Assembly (NCBI RefSeq): GCF_025993685.1
Contig: NZ_DAJPEN010000001.1
Coordinates: 434,001 to 498,000, forward strand
Direction of reading: 5' to 3'
DNA length: 64,000 nucleotides
Source: Bacteroides mediterraneensis
Lineage (GTDB): Bacteria; Bacteroidota; Bacteroidia; Bacteroidales; Bacteroidaceae
Under the pieces are notes generated by a model, which worked only from the letters and a program-made list of their open reading frames with translations, ran no database searches and had not been told where the DNA came from. A program made the position numbers and the translations under genes. Below, piece by piece: positions 33,338-42,814 of this stretch (position 1 is the stretch's first letter; the number at the start of each line of letters is the position of its first letter).

Positions 33338-35395
33338 ATGGAAAGCCACTATAAATATTTCAACCGCGACATCAGCTGGCTCGCGTTCAACTATCGTGTA
33401 TTGCTGGAAGCTGACGATGACAGCCTCCCTTTGTATGAAAGAATCAATTTCATTTCGATTTATTCGTCCAATCTGGAAGAGTTTTACCAGGTGCGTGTGG
33501 CTGAACACAAGGCGGTAGCCTCCGGGGGAAAGAGTGAGGATATGACGGTAGAAGAGGCGCATGCCCTGATTCGGCGCATCACGGAGGTGGTGAACCGCCA
33601 GCTGGAGGACCGTGTGCGCATTTATGAGCAGAAGATACTTCCTGAACTGCGGAGGAACCATGTTGTCTTTTATCAGAGCAAGAGTGAGGTAGAGGACTTC
33701 CACAAGGAGTTTGTGCACCGTTTTTTCATGGAGGAAGTCTTCCCTTATCTTCAGCCGATGAAGATGGAACCGGAAAACGTACGCTTCTTTTTGCGCGACA
33801 AGCGGCTGTATCTGGCGGTGAAAGTCCGGAAGCTAGGAGCGGACAAGTCGGACTACTACCTCATCAAGATGCCGTATAGCAAAGTGCCCCGTTTTGTGGA
33901 ATTGCCTTTTCATGACGGAAATTATTATCTGATGTTTCTGGAGGATATCATCAAGGCGAATTTGCAGGAAATGTTTGTAGGCTATGAGGTGGAGTGCAGC
34001 TATTGTTGCAAGATTTCGCGGGATGCTGATGTGTTTGTGGATGATGTGCCGGCAGAAAGCATGGTGGAGAAGCTGAAGGAGAAAGTGAAGAAACGGAAGA
34101 TTGGGGCCATCTGTCGTTTTGTGTACGACCGGAAGATGCCGGAGGAGTTTCTGGATGCGCTGGTGGAAGCGCTGGGCATCAACCGGGAGGAACTCGTGCC
34201 GGGCGACAAGCATTTGAACCTGGAAAACCTGTCCTTCCTGCCGAACCCGAATCCGGATATTCCACAGATGGTCAAGCCGCAGCCGATGTGTTTGCCGGGG
34301 ATGAACGAAAAGCATTTCATGTATCGGCGGATAGCCAAACGCGACATGCTGCTCTATTACCCATATCACAGTTTTGAGCATTTCATCCGTTTTCTGTATG
34401 AAGCCGTGCGTGACCCGTTCTGTCGGGAAATTATGATTACGCAGTATCGGGTGGCAGAACATTCGGAGGTAATCAATGCCTTGATTGCGGCGGCCCGGAA
34501 CGGGAAGCATGTTACGGTGTTCGTGGAACTGAAGGCCCGTTTTGATGAAGAGAATAATCTGGCGACTGCAGAGCTGATGCGGAAGGCTGGGATTGACATC
34601 ATTTTCAGTATTCCGGGGTTGAAAGTTCACGCGAAGGTGGCGTTGGTGCTTCGGGAGAACGACAAGGGGGAGCGTTTGCGAAGCTATGCGTATGTAAGTA
34701 CAGGGAACTTCAACGAGAAGACCGCGAAAATTTATGCGGATATTGCCTTGTACACGTGCAACAAGCAGATTGTGGAAGACATGTACACCTTGTTCCGTGT
34801 GTTGAGAAAAGAGCTGAAGGAACCTCATTTCAAACGTCTGCTGATTGCCCGCTTTAACTTGTTGCCGGAACTTAAACAGTTGATTCAAGAAGAAATCAAT
34901 TTAGTGCGTAAAGGAAAGCCTGGGCGAATCATCTTGAAGATGAACGCCCTGCAGGATACGGCCATGATTGACGAACTGTATCGGGCCAGTGAGGCGGGGG
35001 TACAGATTGACTTGATTGTTCGAGGAATTTGTTGTCTGGTGCCCGGAGAGGCGTTCAGTCGGAATATTCGGGTCACCCGCATCGTGGATACGTTTCTGGA
35101 GCATGCCCGTGTGTGGTATTTCGGCAACGGGGGCGACCCGAAAATATTTATCGGTTCACCCGACTGGATGCGTCGCAATTTGTATCGCCGCATCGAGGCG
35201 GTCACTCCCATTCTGGACGGAAAACTCCGTCAGGAACTGACCGACATGCTGAACCTCCAGTTGTCGGCCAACCGGAAGGCCTGCTGGGTGGACAATCATC
35301 TGCAGAATGTCTTCAAGCGGAAACCGGGGAATGACGACGTGCGGGCACAATATGACTTTTATGAATACTTGAAACGCAGGCTGGCTGAGGATTAA
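33338..35395 (+). CDS. ppk1: Polyphosphate kinase 1
   Basis: A 685-residue PPK1, the typical length. It reversibly transfers the ATP gamma-phosphate onto polyphosphate chains. Domains: N (about 1-105; YFNRDISWLAFNYRVL), head (about 106-310), then two phospholipase-D-like catalytic domains C1 and C2. The autophosphorylated His lies in IPGLKVHAKVALV (C1), and the second His in FLEHARVWYFGNGG followed by FIGSPDWMRRNLYRR (C2). Its stop codon overlaps the stop of the convergent antiporter gene by four bases, so no intergenic terminator can separate them. Confidence 0.97.
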   Translation: MESHYKYFNRDISWLAFNYRVLLEADDDSLPLYERINFISIYSSNLEEFYQVRVAEHKAVASGGKSEDMTVEEAHALIRRITEVVNRQLEDRVRIYEQKILPELRRNHVVFYQSKSEVEDFHKEFVHRFFMEEVFPYLQPMKMEPENVRFFLRDKRLYLAVKVRKLGADKSDYYLIKMPYSKVPRFVELPFHDGNYYLMFLEDIIKANLQEMFVGYEVECSYCCKISRDADVFVDDVPAESMVEKLKEKVKKRKIGAICRFVYDRKMPEEFLDALVEALGINREELVPGDKHLNLENLSFLPNPNPDIPQMVKPQPMCLPGMNEKHFMYRRIAKRDMLLYYPYHSFEHFIRFLYEAVRDPFCREIMITQYRVAEHSEVINALIAAARNGKHVTVFVELKARFDEENNLATAELMRKAGIDIIFSIPGLKVHAKVALVLRENDKGERLRSYAYVSTGNFNEKTAKIYADIALYTCNKQIVEDMYTLFRVLRKELKEPHFKRLLIARFNLLPELKQLIQEEINLVRKGKPGRIILKMNALQDTAMIDELYRASEAGVQIDLIVRGICCLVPGEAFSRNIRVTRIVDTFLEHARVWYFGNGGDPKIFIGSPDWMRRNLYRRIEAVTPILDGKLRQELTDMLNLQLSANRKACWVDNHLQNVFKRKPGNDDVRAQYDFYEYLKRRLAED

Positions 35396-36852
35396 TCAGC
35401 CGGCTTGTGTTTGTTTTCGGAAATGAGCAGCAGCTTGTCTCCCGGCTTCAGTTCCATTTGCCCGTTGGGGATGAGAAACTCACTGCCTCGTTTTACCAGC
35501 ATCACCAGTGTGCCTTTCGGAATCTGCATATCGGCCAGCTTGTTTTGGGTGGCCAGCATTTCCGGTGTCAGGGTAAGGTCGTTCAGGCGGGTGTCGATTT
35601 CTTCTGGCAGTTCCACTCCAAATTCATTGCCTTCCTTGGGAGCCGGCAAGTCCAAGTGCAGCAGCTTGGCAGCCTTTGTGATGGTCATCCCCTGAATGAC
35701 CAGTGACACGAGGGTGATGAAAAAGACAATGTTGAACAGCTGTTGGGAACCCTCGATTTCGGCCAGTACGGGGTAGGTGGCGAAAATGATGGGGGTAGCT
35801 CCTCTCAACCCGACCCATGAGACAAACAGCTTGCCTTTGGCGGTGATGTTCCGGAAAGGAAGCAGGCAGAGGAATACGCTGAGTGGACGTGCCACGATAA
35901 TCATGAAGGCACCAATCAGCAAGGCTACTGCGGCCAGATCGAGCATTTCATGCGGGTTGACCAGCAATCCCAAGGTGAGGAACATGATAATCTGAAAGAG
36001 CCAGGTCAGTCCGCTCATGAAGGTGTTGATTTCTTTCCGGAAAGCCAGTTTGGTGTTTCCCAAAATCACGCCCATGATGTACACGGCCAGGTAGGCGTTT
36101 CCCTTCAGCTGGTCGGTAATGGTGAAGGTGATGAAGACCAGACTGAGCAGAAGGATGGAGTAGAGAGAGCTGTTCGATAGGTTGATGCGGTTGATGAGCC
36201 ATACGCTGAAGCGTCCCATGGCATAGCCGATAACCCCTCCGAAAAAGAACTGTACCAGCAAATCTTTCGTGATGAGCAGAAAGTCGGGATGGCTTCCGCT
36301 GGAGATGACTTGTATCAGTACGATGGTCAGCATGTAGGCCATCGGGTCATTACTACCACTTTCCAGTTCCAGCATCGGGCGGAGATGCTGCTTCAGGTTC
36401 ATCCGCTGCGAACGGAGCAGGTTGAACACAGACGCCGAGTCGGTAGACGACATGGTGGCAGCCAGCAGCAGAGACGTGAGCAAGGTCAGCTCGATGTTGG
36501 TCTGGTTCCAGTCGGAAATATAAAAGATGAACACACCGGTCAGCAAGGTGGTGAGCAGGACGCCGGCAGTCGACAGAACAATTCCCGGAGTGAGTACTGG
36601 CTTGATGTCGCCGTATTTCGTGTCCATACCTCCGGAAAAAAGGATGATGCTCAATGCCATCATACCAATAAACTGTGCATCCGAAGCACTGTTGAACTGC
36701 AATCCCAGTCCGTCGCTTCCGAAAAGCATTCCCACCACAAGAAAGAGTAAGAGGGTAGGGATTCCAAACCGGTATCCGGTCTTGCTGATAAGAATACTGG
36801 AAAAAATCAGGATTGACCCAATCATCAAAATATTTTCTGCCGTAAAAATCAT
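35392..36852 (-). CDS. Potassium/proton antiporter (CPA1, CvrA/NhaP2-like) with RCK-C domain
   Basis: 486 residues. Twelve or so membrane helices (about 1-390) have the CPA signatures GGMDTKYGDIKPVLTPG, STDSASVF (the conserved Asp of helix 5) and LELESGSNDPMAYML (Asn-Asp of helix 6). A C-terminal cytosolic RCK_C/TrkA_C-like domain (about 415-480; KLADMQIPKGTLVMLVKRGSEFLIP) probably binds a regulatory nucleotide. It is expected to exchange K+ or Na+ for H+ across the inner membrane. Its upstream region faces palindrome array C, centred about 220 nt from the start. The stop overlaps ppk1. Confidence 0.9.
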   Translation of the reverse strand: MIFTAENILMIGSILIFSSILISKTGYRFGIPTLLLFLVVGMLFGSDGLGLQFNSASDAQFIGMMALSIILFSGGMDTKYGDIKPVLTPGIVLSTAGVLLTTLLTGVFIFYISDWNQTNIELTLLTSLLLAATMSSTDSASVFNLLRSQRMNLKQHLRPMLELESGSNDPMAYMLTIVLIQVISSGSHPDFLLITKDLLVQFFFGGVIGYAMGRFSVWLINRINLSNSSLYSILLLSLVFITFTITDQLKGNAYLAVYIMGVILGNTKLAFRKEINTFMSGLTWLFQIIMFLTLGLLVNPHEMLDLAAVALLIGAFMIIVARPLSVFLCLLPFRNITAKGKLFVSWVGLRGATPIIFATYPVLAEIEGSQQLFNIVFFITLVSLVIQGMTITKAAKLLHLDLPAPKEGNEFGVELPEEIDTRLNDLTLTPEMLATQNKLADMQIPKGTLVMLVKRGSEFLIPNGQMELKPGDKLLLISENKHKPAD

Positions 36853-37034
36853 AATGCCTTAAGTGATTAATAAAAGTAAAGGTTTGTGTAAATATTAATG
36901 TCCGAAGGTAAGAAAATGTTTTGTGGATAAGGGCTTTTCATGAAAATTTTTGTGGATTTTTTATTTTGGTTCGTCCGTATCATTTTTTTCAGGCATCCTT
37001 GTGTGAAAATGAAAATTACCGGATAATTTCTCTG

Positions 37035-37110
37035 TCCCACACTGTGGGATATAAAAACCACAGTGTGGGATATATATTTCACAGTGTGAAATACAAAAAC
37101 CAAACAGTGG
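37035..37110. repeat. Phased palindrome array C (4 units, 21-nt period)
   Basis: Four palindromes have centres at about 37042, 37063, 37084 and 37105. They read TCCCACACTGTGGGA, CCACAGTGTGG, TTTCACAGTGTGAAA and the degenerate CCAAACAGTGG. All share the core ACAGTGTG or its near-inverse. The array sits in the divergent gap between the antiporter start and the cobalamin riboswitch. The other non-riboswitch parts of this 652-nt gap show no gene. Confidence 0.8.
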
Positions 37111-37230
37111 AACAGAGAATTTATGGAAGTGTTTTGAAGAATATGTGAGGGAGTTTCAAAGAATGTGTAAGGAAGAAAAGGATTGTACTATAATTTTGTA
37201 GAAATTTATTTTTGTTTTTCAAGAAAACCG

Positions 37231-37238
37231 TATATTTG
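37231..37238 (+). promoter_or_regulatory. -7 promoter box of the cobalamin operon
   Basis: TATATTTG matches TAnnTTTG, with a TTTG at 37211-37214. It lies just upstream of the riboswitch, as expected for its leader transcript. Confidence 0.5.
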
Positions 37239-37252
37239 CAATGTTTTGTTCC

Positions 37253-37430
37253 GTTTGGATTTCCGTTCGGCGAAATCACGGATGAAAAGGGAATCGGGTG
37301 AAAGTCCCGAACAGTCCCGCTGCTGTGAACTCCAGCGTTTCGACGTTTGTCTACCGACTACGAGGCCACTGTCTTTCAATGAAAGATGGGAAGGCAAGAC
37401 AAACGGGAGTAAGTCAGAAGACCTGCAAAA
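37253..37430 (+). promoter_or_regulatory. Cobalamin (B12) riboswitch
   Basis: The leader carries the class hallmarks in order: AAAAGGGAATCGGGTGAAA at about 37285, GTCCCGCTGCTGTGA (37314-37328), GCCACTG (37365-37371), GGGAAGGC (about 37388-37395), and the B12 box AAGTCAGAAGACCTGC (37411-37426). Such aptamers bind adenosyl- or other cobalamins and usually reduce expression of the downstream genes. The btuB start follows about 75 nt later, leaving room for an expression platform. Confidence 0.95.
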
Positions 37431-37504
37431 CGAAGTCATGCTTGCATTCTCGAGGAAAGGATGGCAAGAACGTGCGTAATGTAGAATTACAATTAAAAAT
37501 TTAA

Positions 37505-39532
37505 ATGAAAAGATGGAATGAACCGGCTTTCAGGGTCGGGTATCGCTTTTTTATACTCGTGTGCCTGTGTGTCCTTACAGGAGTGGGGAGTGTTTTTGCA
37601 CAGCAGGCCGATTCGGACAGCATTACGGGAAAAGTGCATCAGATTCCGGATGTGACGGTGAGCGTGCGTAAGACTCCTCAGGCCGTGAAAGCTACTTCCC
37701 CCTTGCAGGTGATGGGAAAAATGGAAATGGAGCGTCTGGGGGTGCATGAAGTAGCCGATGCCGTGCGCCATTTTTCGGGAGTGACGGTAAAAGATTATGG
37801 AGGTATCGGAGGATTGAAAACGATTTCTGTCCGTAGCTTGGGAAGTCAGCATACGGGAGTGATTTATGATGGGGTAGCTGTCAGTGACTGTCAGTCAGGT
37901 CAGGTAGACATCTCTCGCTTTTCTTTGGATAACGTGTCCCAACTCACCATGACGATAGGACAGAGTGACGATATTTATCAGACTGCACGTGCTTTTGCTT
38001 CTGCGGGTGTGTTGAGCATTCAGACTGCCCGACCTGATTTCCAGGAAACATCGTATCATATCAATGCCAATTTGAAGGCCGGCTCTTTCGGTTTGGTAAA
38101 TCCTTCCATATTATACAATCAGCGCCTGTCTGCTAAAACATCCCTGTCTGTATATGGCGATTTTTTGCGGGCAGACGGCAATTATCCCTTTAAAATGTGG
38201 AATGGGAACAGTCTGATTGACAGTAAGCGGAATAATAGTGACATACGGACTTACCGTGCGGAAGCTACCTTGTATACAAACCTGACTTCCAAACAAGATT
38301 TACAGGTAAAAGCTTATCTTTTTGATTCGGAGCGTGGATTGCCGGGAGGTGTGGTTTATGACAATCCCTATGCGGCAGAACGACTTTTTGACAAAAACTA
38401 TTTCGGGCAATTCCGATATGAGAACCGTTTTTCCGACCGTCTTAAACTTCAGGCTTCGGGTAAGTTCAATTATAGCTGGAACCGGGATTACAATGATGAG
38501 GCCTCAGGTATCACCGATGACCGTTATAGACAGACGGAGACCTATTTGTCTGCCACTTTGTGGGGAGACTTGGGAAAAGGATTCTCTTTGTCGTTGGCAC
38601 AAGATTTTGTGTATAACTATTTGCATACGAATCTGGAAAAGTGCCAGTTTCCGCAGCGTTATACGTTGTTGACGGTCCTGGCTGCCCAATATCAACGTGC
38701 TTCTTTTACGGCTACTGCTTCTTTATTGAATACCTATATTACGGAAAATGTGCGTATTGGAACGGCGGCTGCAGACCGTAAGCGTCTTTCTCCTGCGTTT
38801 AGTGTGTCATGGAAGCCTTTTGAGGAAACCGGATTGCGATTTCGGGCATCTTATAAGGATATTTTCCGTACCCCGACGTTCAATGATTTATATTACTTGG
38901 TAATAGGAAATAGTAGTTTGCGCCCGGAAACAACCAAGCAGGGAAATATCGGAGTGACTTGGAGCGGATCGAGATTGGGCTTTCTTGACTTTCTTAGTGT
39001 GTCGGCCGATACTTATTATAATAAAGTAAAAGATAAGATTGTGGCTGTTCCCACCATGTTTGTTTGGAAAATGACGAATGTAGGGAAAGTGGAAACGATA
39101 GGTCTGGATGTGAATCTGTCGGCTGAAGCTCGTGTGACAGAGTGGTTGAAGTGCTATTTGACCGCAAACTACAGCTTTATGCAGGCCGAAGATGTGACTG
39201 ACCCGGATTCCAAGACCTGGAGGAATCAGATTGTGTATACACCCCGCCACTCCGGTGGTGGGAATTTTACCCTTGAATTGCCTTGGATAAATTTGTCCTA
39301 TAATCTGACTTATGCATCAGAGCGGTATACGTTAGCACAGAACCTGCCCAGTTATCGTATTAAACCTTATTCTGATCATGGGATATCTTTGTCCCATAAA
39401 TTCTCCTGGAAACGGCATCAGTTACGTATCCAACTGGATGCGTTGAACCTTTCCAACAAAAATTATGAGGTAATACGCTTTTATCCTATGCCTGGCAGGA
39501 ATTATAAGATTTCTATCAACTATTATTTATAA
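37505..39532 (+). CDS. btuB: TonB-dependent cobalamin receptor BtuB
   Basis: A 675-residue TonB-dependent outer-membrane receptor. Signal peptide to about residue 34 (GVGSVFAQ), then a TonB-box-like QIPDVTVSVRKTP, a plug (about 48-160; GVTVKDYGGIGGLKTISVRSLGSQHTGV region), and a beta-barrel ending YKISINYYL with a C-terminal hydrophobic residue. It lacks the carboxypeptidase-like N-terminal domain of SusC-type receptors, as is normal for BtuB. The riboswitch upstream and btuG/F/C/D downstream fix the ligand as cobalamin or a corrinoid. Confidence 0.93.
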   Translation: MKRWNEPAFRVGYRFFILVCLCVLTGVGSVFAQQADSDSITGKVHQIPDVTVSVRKTPQAVKATSPLQVMGKMEMERLGVHEVADAVRHFSGVTVKDYGGIGGLKTISVRSLGSQHTGVIYDGVAVSDCQSGQVDISRFSLDNVSQLTMTIGQSDDIYQTARAFASAGVLSIQTARPDFQETSYHINANLKAGSFGLVNPSILYNQRLSAKTSLSVYGDFLRADGNYPFKMWNGNSLIDSKRNNSDIRTYRAEATLYTNLTSKQDLQVKAYLFDSERGLPGGVVYDNPYAAERLFDKNYFGQFRYENRFSDRLKLQASGKFNYSWNRDYNDEASGITDDRYRQTETYLSATLWGDLGKGFSLSLAQDFVYNYLHTNLEKCQFPQRYTLLTVLAAQYQRASFTATASLLNTYITENVRIGTAAADRKRLSPAFSVSWKPFEETGLRFRASYKDIFRTPTFNDLYYLVIGNSSLRPETTKQGNIGVTWSGSRLGFLDFLSVSADTYYNKVKDKIVAVPTMFVWKMTNVGKVETIGLDVNLSAEARVTEWLKCYLTANYSFMQAEDVTDPDSKTWRNQIVYTPRHSGGGNFTLELPWINLSYNLTYASERYTLAQNLPSYRIKPYSDHGISLSHKFSWKRHQLRIQLDALNLSNKNYEVIRFYPMPGRNYKISINYYL

Positions 39533-39549
39533 ACTAAAAACGAGAACGA

Positions 39550-40635
39550 ATGAAAAAAAATTGGCTTTATTTGGCCTTAATGGCAATTCCTTTGGTCAGT
39601 GGTTTGACCGCATGTGATAATGAGAATGATCCTGTTCCAACCACAGACCCGGAACCTACTACTACGTATGGAGCTTATATTGTAAATACAGGAAACTGGG
39701 GTGCTAATGATGGTTCTATCCAGTGGTTTGACATGGCGACCCAGACGGTAAGTGGTGATTTGTATCAAGCACAGAATGGAAAGGGCATAGGAGATTTACA
39801 GGATTTGTGTGTGTATGGTTCGAAAATGTATGCCATAGGGAGCACTTCTTCTAAAATTGAAATTTTAGATTTAAAAGGGAAATTGATAAAAAGCATTCCT
39901 TTGAATAATGATGAAAATCAGCCGATTCAACCACGTTATGCTGTCGGGGCGGAAGGTTGTGTGTTCTTTTCAGCTTATGATGGGACGGTTTCTAAATTAG
40001 ATACTCTTTCACAAGAGGTTACTGGAAGTTTGGAAGTGGGAGCATACCCAGAAGCTTTGACCTATGTGGATGGCAAACTTTATGTGAACATATCTGGATA
40101 TGGTTCGGGAGATAAGGTGGCTGTCGTGGATGTAAAATCATGGACAAAGCAGTCGGATATCACAGTGAAATTAAATCCTTATACTGTTTGTTTTGATGGG
40201 AAAGACGGATACGTATATGTGGTGTCTAATGGTAATTATGCAGGTGCAGAGGGCTTACCTGAAGATCAATGGATTTACCAAACTCTTCAACGGATTGACG
40301 TGCAGACCAATCAAGTGGAAGAGGTATGTAATGCCACGTATGCCGCAAAGAAGGGAGATAACATTTACGTGTTATATGCAGAATATTATCTGCCTGAAAG
40401 AAATTCTTGCTTTGTATATAATGTAGAGACGAAGGAGAAAAAAGAGTTTATTGATATAAATGATATTCCATATCCGGGAGGGATTGCGGTAGATCCGGTT
40501 TCGGAAGATGTATATATTATCAGTCAGCCTTATAGCTCTCTGAATGATATATATGTTTACTCTAAAGACGGACAATTCAAGAAAAAGTTTGAAACAGGAA
40601 ATTCTACCACAAACATCCGTTTCTTAGCTGACTGA
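39550..40635 (+). CDS. btuG: BtuG-like surface cobalamin-binding lipoprotein (DUF5074/YncE-type beta-propeller)
   Basis: A 361-residue lipoprotein with lipobox GLTAC (Cys about residue 22) and a short acidic/Thr-rich linker (NENDPVPTTDPEPTTT), followed by a propeller of repeated blades, e.g. YIVNTGNWGANDGSIQWFD, MYAIGSTSSKIEILDLKG, YVVSNGNYAG and VYIISQPYSS. In Bacteroides, BtuG proteins of this type sit on the cell surface, bind cobalamin very tightly and hand it to BtuB. The gene lies 17 nt after btuB under the same riboswitch, which supports the assignment. Confidence 0.88.
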   Translation: MKKNWLYLALMAIPLVSGLTACDNENDPVPTTDPEPTTTYGAYIVNTGNWGANDGSIQWFDMATQTVSGDLYQAQNGKGIGDLQDLCVYGSKMYAIGSTSSKIEILDLKGKLIKSIPLNNDENQPIQPRYAVGAEGCVFFSAYDGTVSKLDTLSQEVTGSLEVGAYPEALTYVDGKLYVNISGYGSGDKVAVVDVKSWTKQSDITVKLNPYTVCFDGKDGYVYVVSNGNYAGAEGLPEDQWIYQTLQRIDVQTNQVEEVCNATYAAKKGDNIYVLYAEYYLPERNSCFVYNVETKEKKEFIDINDIPYPGGIAVDPVSEDVYIISQPYSSLNDIYVYSKDGQFKKKFETGNSTTNIRFLAD

Positions 40636-40640
40636 TTTTT

Positions 40641-41777
40641 ATGAAACAAATTTTACTATCTGCCCATATAGTAATCATGGTCTTGCTTCTCTCTGCCTGT
40701 GGCGGAGGAGGCAAGGCTTCTTCTGTTCGAGAAGGAGGGGATACGCTGAGGATGAAGTATGCCACCAACTTGTCGGTGGTGAAGTTTCCGGATTATACAA
40801 TGGTTTCTATCCGTAATCCATGGGATACGCTGAAAACACTGCATACCTACCTGCTGACGGACAAGACGCGGCCGGTGCCGGAAAACTTGCCGGAGGGCAC
40901 CGTCGTGCGTGTGCCTTTGGAACGGGCGGTGGTGTATTCGGTGGTACATGGAAGTGTGCTGAAAGAGCTGGGCTGCGTAGAAAGCATCAAGGGGGTTTGC
41001 AACCTGGAATATTTCAAAATGCCGGAAGTACAGGAAGGCTGTCGGAAAGGGACGGTGGTGGACTGTGGAAACGGTATGAATCCGGACATCGAGAAAATCA
41101 TTGATTTGCATCCGGATGCCATCCTGCTTTCTCCGTTTGAGAACAGTGGCGGTTATGGACGGGTAGGCAAACTGGGCGTACCCGTGATAGAATGTGCGGA
41201 CTATATGGAGACTTCTCCATTGGGCCGTGCCGAATGGCTGCGCTTCTATGGCTTGCTGGTGGGGCAGTCGCAGAAAGGTGATTCTCTTTTTGCACAGATA
41301 GAAAAGGAGTACTTGACGGTGAAAGCTTTGGCTGCCAAGGCAACCTCTCATCCTACGGTATTGAGTGACTTGAAATACGGTTCAGCCTGGTATATCGCCG
41401 GCGGGCAGAGTACGACGGGACGTTTGTATGCGGATGCGGGAGCAGAGTATGTCTTTGCTGCATTGCCGAACAGTGGTTCGGTGCCCATGGCTTTTGAAAC
41501 GGTGTTCGACAAAGGAGAAAATGCGGATTTCTGGCTGATAAAGTACAATCAGCCGCACGACAAAACTTATCGGGAATTGCAGAAAGACTATTCGTTGTAT
41601 GCCCGTTTCAAGGCATTTCATGAACGTCGGGTTTACGGATGCAACACTTATCGGATTCCGTTCTACGAAGAATCGCCCTTTCATCCCGAGGTCTTGTTGA
41701 AAGATATGGTAAAAATCTTCCATCCGGAATTGCTGGAGGGGTATGAACCGAAATATTTTAGTAAATTAGCAGAATGA
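40641..41777 (+). CDS. btuF: Cobalamin ABC transporter substrate-binding lipoprotein BtuF
   Basis: A 378-residue class III periplasmic binding protein with lipobox LLSAC (Cys about residue 20) and a Gly/Ser linker. The two-lobed fold is seen from PERAVVYSVVHGSVLKELG (here VPLERAVVYSVVHG) and IEKIIDLHPDAILLSPFENSGG, a typical BtuF/FhuD central motif, to the C-terminal HPEVLLKDMVKIFHPELL. It would carry corrinoid from the periplasm to the BtuCD permease. It lies 5 nt after btuG and overlaps btuC by four bases (ATGA). Confidence 0.92.
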   Translation: MKQILLSAHIVIMVLLLSACGGGGKASSVREGGDTLRMKYATNLSVVKFPDYTMVSIRNPWDTLKTLHTYLLTDKTRPVPENLPEGTVVRVPLERAVVYSVVHGSVLKELGCVESIKGVCNLEYFKMPEVQEGCRKGTVVDCGNGMNPDIEKIIDLHPDAILLSPFENSGGYGRVGKLGVPVIECADYMETSPLGRAEWLRFYGLLVGQSQKGDSLFAQIEKEYLTVKALAAKATSHPTVLSDLKYGSAWYIAGGQSTTGRLYADAGAEYVFAALPNSGSVPMAFETVFDKGENADFWLIKYNQPHDKTYRELQKDYSLYARFKAFHERRVYGCNTYRIPFYEESPFHPEVLLKDMVKIFHPELLEGYEPKYFSKLAE

Positions 41778-42814
41778 TATTTGCAGGCAGAAAGAATTAC
41801 ATGGTGTTTGTCGGCTTGGTTTTCCTGATTGTACTTCTGGTAGCGGCCAATCTGTTTCTTGGTTCGGTGGATATACCGGCACGGGAAGTGGTGCGTATTC
41901 TGGGAGGGGAAGAGGCGGCAAAAGCCAGTTGGACCTATATTGTGTGGGAATCACGTTTTCCGCAGTGTGTGACGGCCTTGCTCTGTGGGGCGGCGCTCTC
42001 GGCCTCCGGGCTGATGTTGCAGACGGTGTTCAGCAACCCGTTGGCCGATTCCTCTATCCTGGGAATCAGTTCAGGCGCCAGTCTGGGAGTGGCGTTGGTG
42101 ATGCTGGCTGGAGGAGGTACCATTGCGACGGGCGTGTTTACGCTTTCCGGATTTTTCTCGGTCATCTTGGGAGCCTTTTTAGGAGCTGTGGCCGTGCTGG
42201 CCCTGATTCTTTTTCTGTCTTCTCTGATAAGAAGTAATGTAATGCTGCTCATTGCCGGTATCATGATTGGTTATATTGCCTCGTCTCTGATTTCGCTGCT
42301 GAATTTCTTTGCTACGGCAGAAGGGGTACAATCGTATATGGTGTGGGGGATGGGAAATTTCGGCGGTGTTTCTTTGGAACAGCTCCCTGCTTTTTCGCTG
42401 CTGACTTTGGCCGGACTGGTGGTGGCGGTTCTGTTGATCAAGCCGTTGAATGCCTTGCTTTTGGGTCCGCGTTATGCCGAGAATCTGGGAGTGAATATCC
42501 GGCGGGTACGCAATTACCTGCTGCTGGCCACAGGGGTGCTGACTGCGGTAACTACTTCTTTCTGTGGTCCGGTTTCTTTTATCGGGCTGGCCGTTCCTCA
42601 TCTGGCACGTCTGATGCTGGGAACTTCCAACCATAATTCTTTAATGCCGGTCACCTTGCTTTCCGGTGGGGCTTTGGCCTTGTTGTGCAACCTGATTTGT
42701 GTGCTTCCGGGAGCATCGGGAGTGATTCCTTTGAATGCGGTCACACCTATTCTGGGAGCGCCAGTGATTATTTATGTGATTATTAACCAACGTCGGATTC
42801 AATATTTTAACTGA
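41774..42814 (+). CDS. btuC: Cobalamin ABC transporter permease BtuC (FecCD family)
   Basis: A 346-residue inner-membrane permease with about 10 helices. FecCD-family signatures are WESRFPQCVTALLCGAALSASGLMLQ, NPLADSSILGISSGASLG, a cytosolic coupling helix near LGPRYAENLGVN, and FCGPVSFIGLAVPHLAR. The C-terminal GVIPLNAVTPILGAPVIIYVI is also conserved. It forms the translocation path with the ATPase encoded next, whose start overlaps its stop by one base (TGATG). Confidence 0.93.
   Translation: MIFAGRKNYMVFVGLVFLIVLLVAANLFLGSVDIPAREVVRILGGEEAAKASWTYIVWESRFPQCVTALLCGAALSASGLMLQTVFSNPLADSSILGISSGASLGVALVMLAGGGTIATGVFTLSGFFSVILGAFLGAVAVLALILFLSSLIRSNVMLLIAGIMIGYIASSLISLLNFFATAEGVQSYMVWGMGNFGGVSLEQLPAFSLLTLAGLVVAVLLIKPLNALLLGPRYAENLGVNIRRVRNYLLLATGVLTAVTTSFCGPVSFIGLAVPHLARLMLGTSNHNSLMPVTLLSGGALALLCNLICVLPGASGVIPLNAVTPILGAPVIIYVIINQRRIQYFN

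Noticed and set aside
33833..34888. Long minus-strand open frame (351 codons) opposite ppk1
   Set aside because: It is antisense to well-conserved PPK1 coding sequence; its His- and Arg-rich product is a composition artefact.
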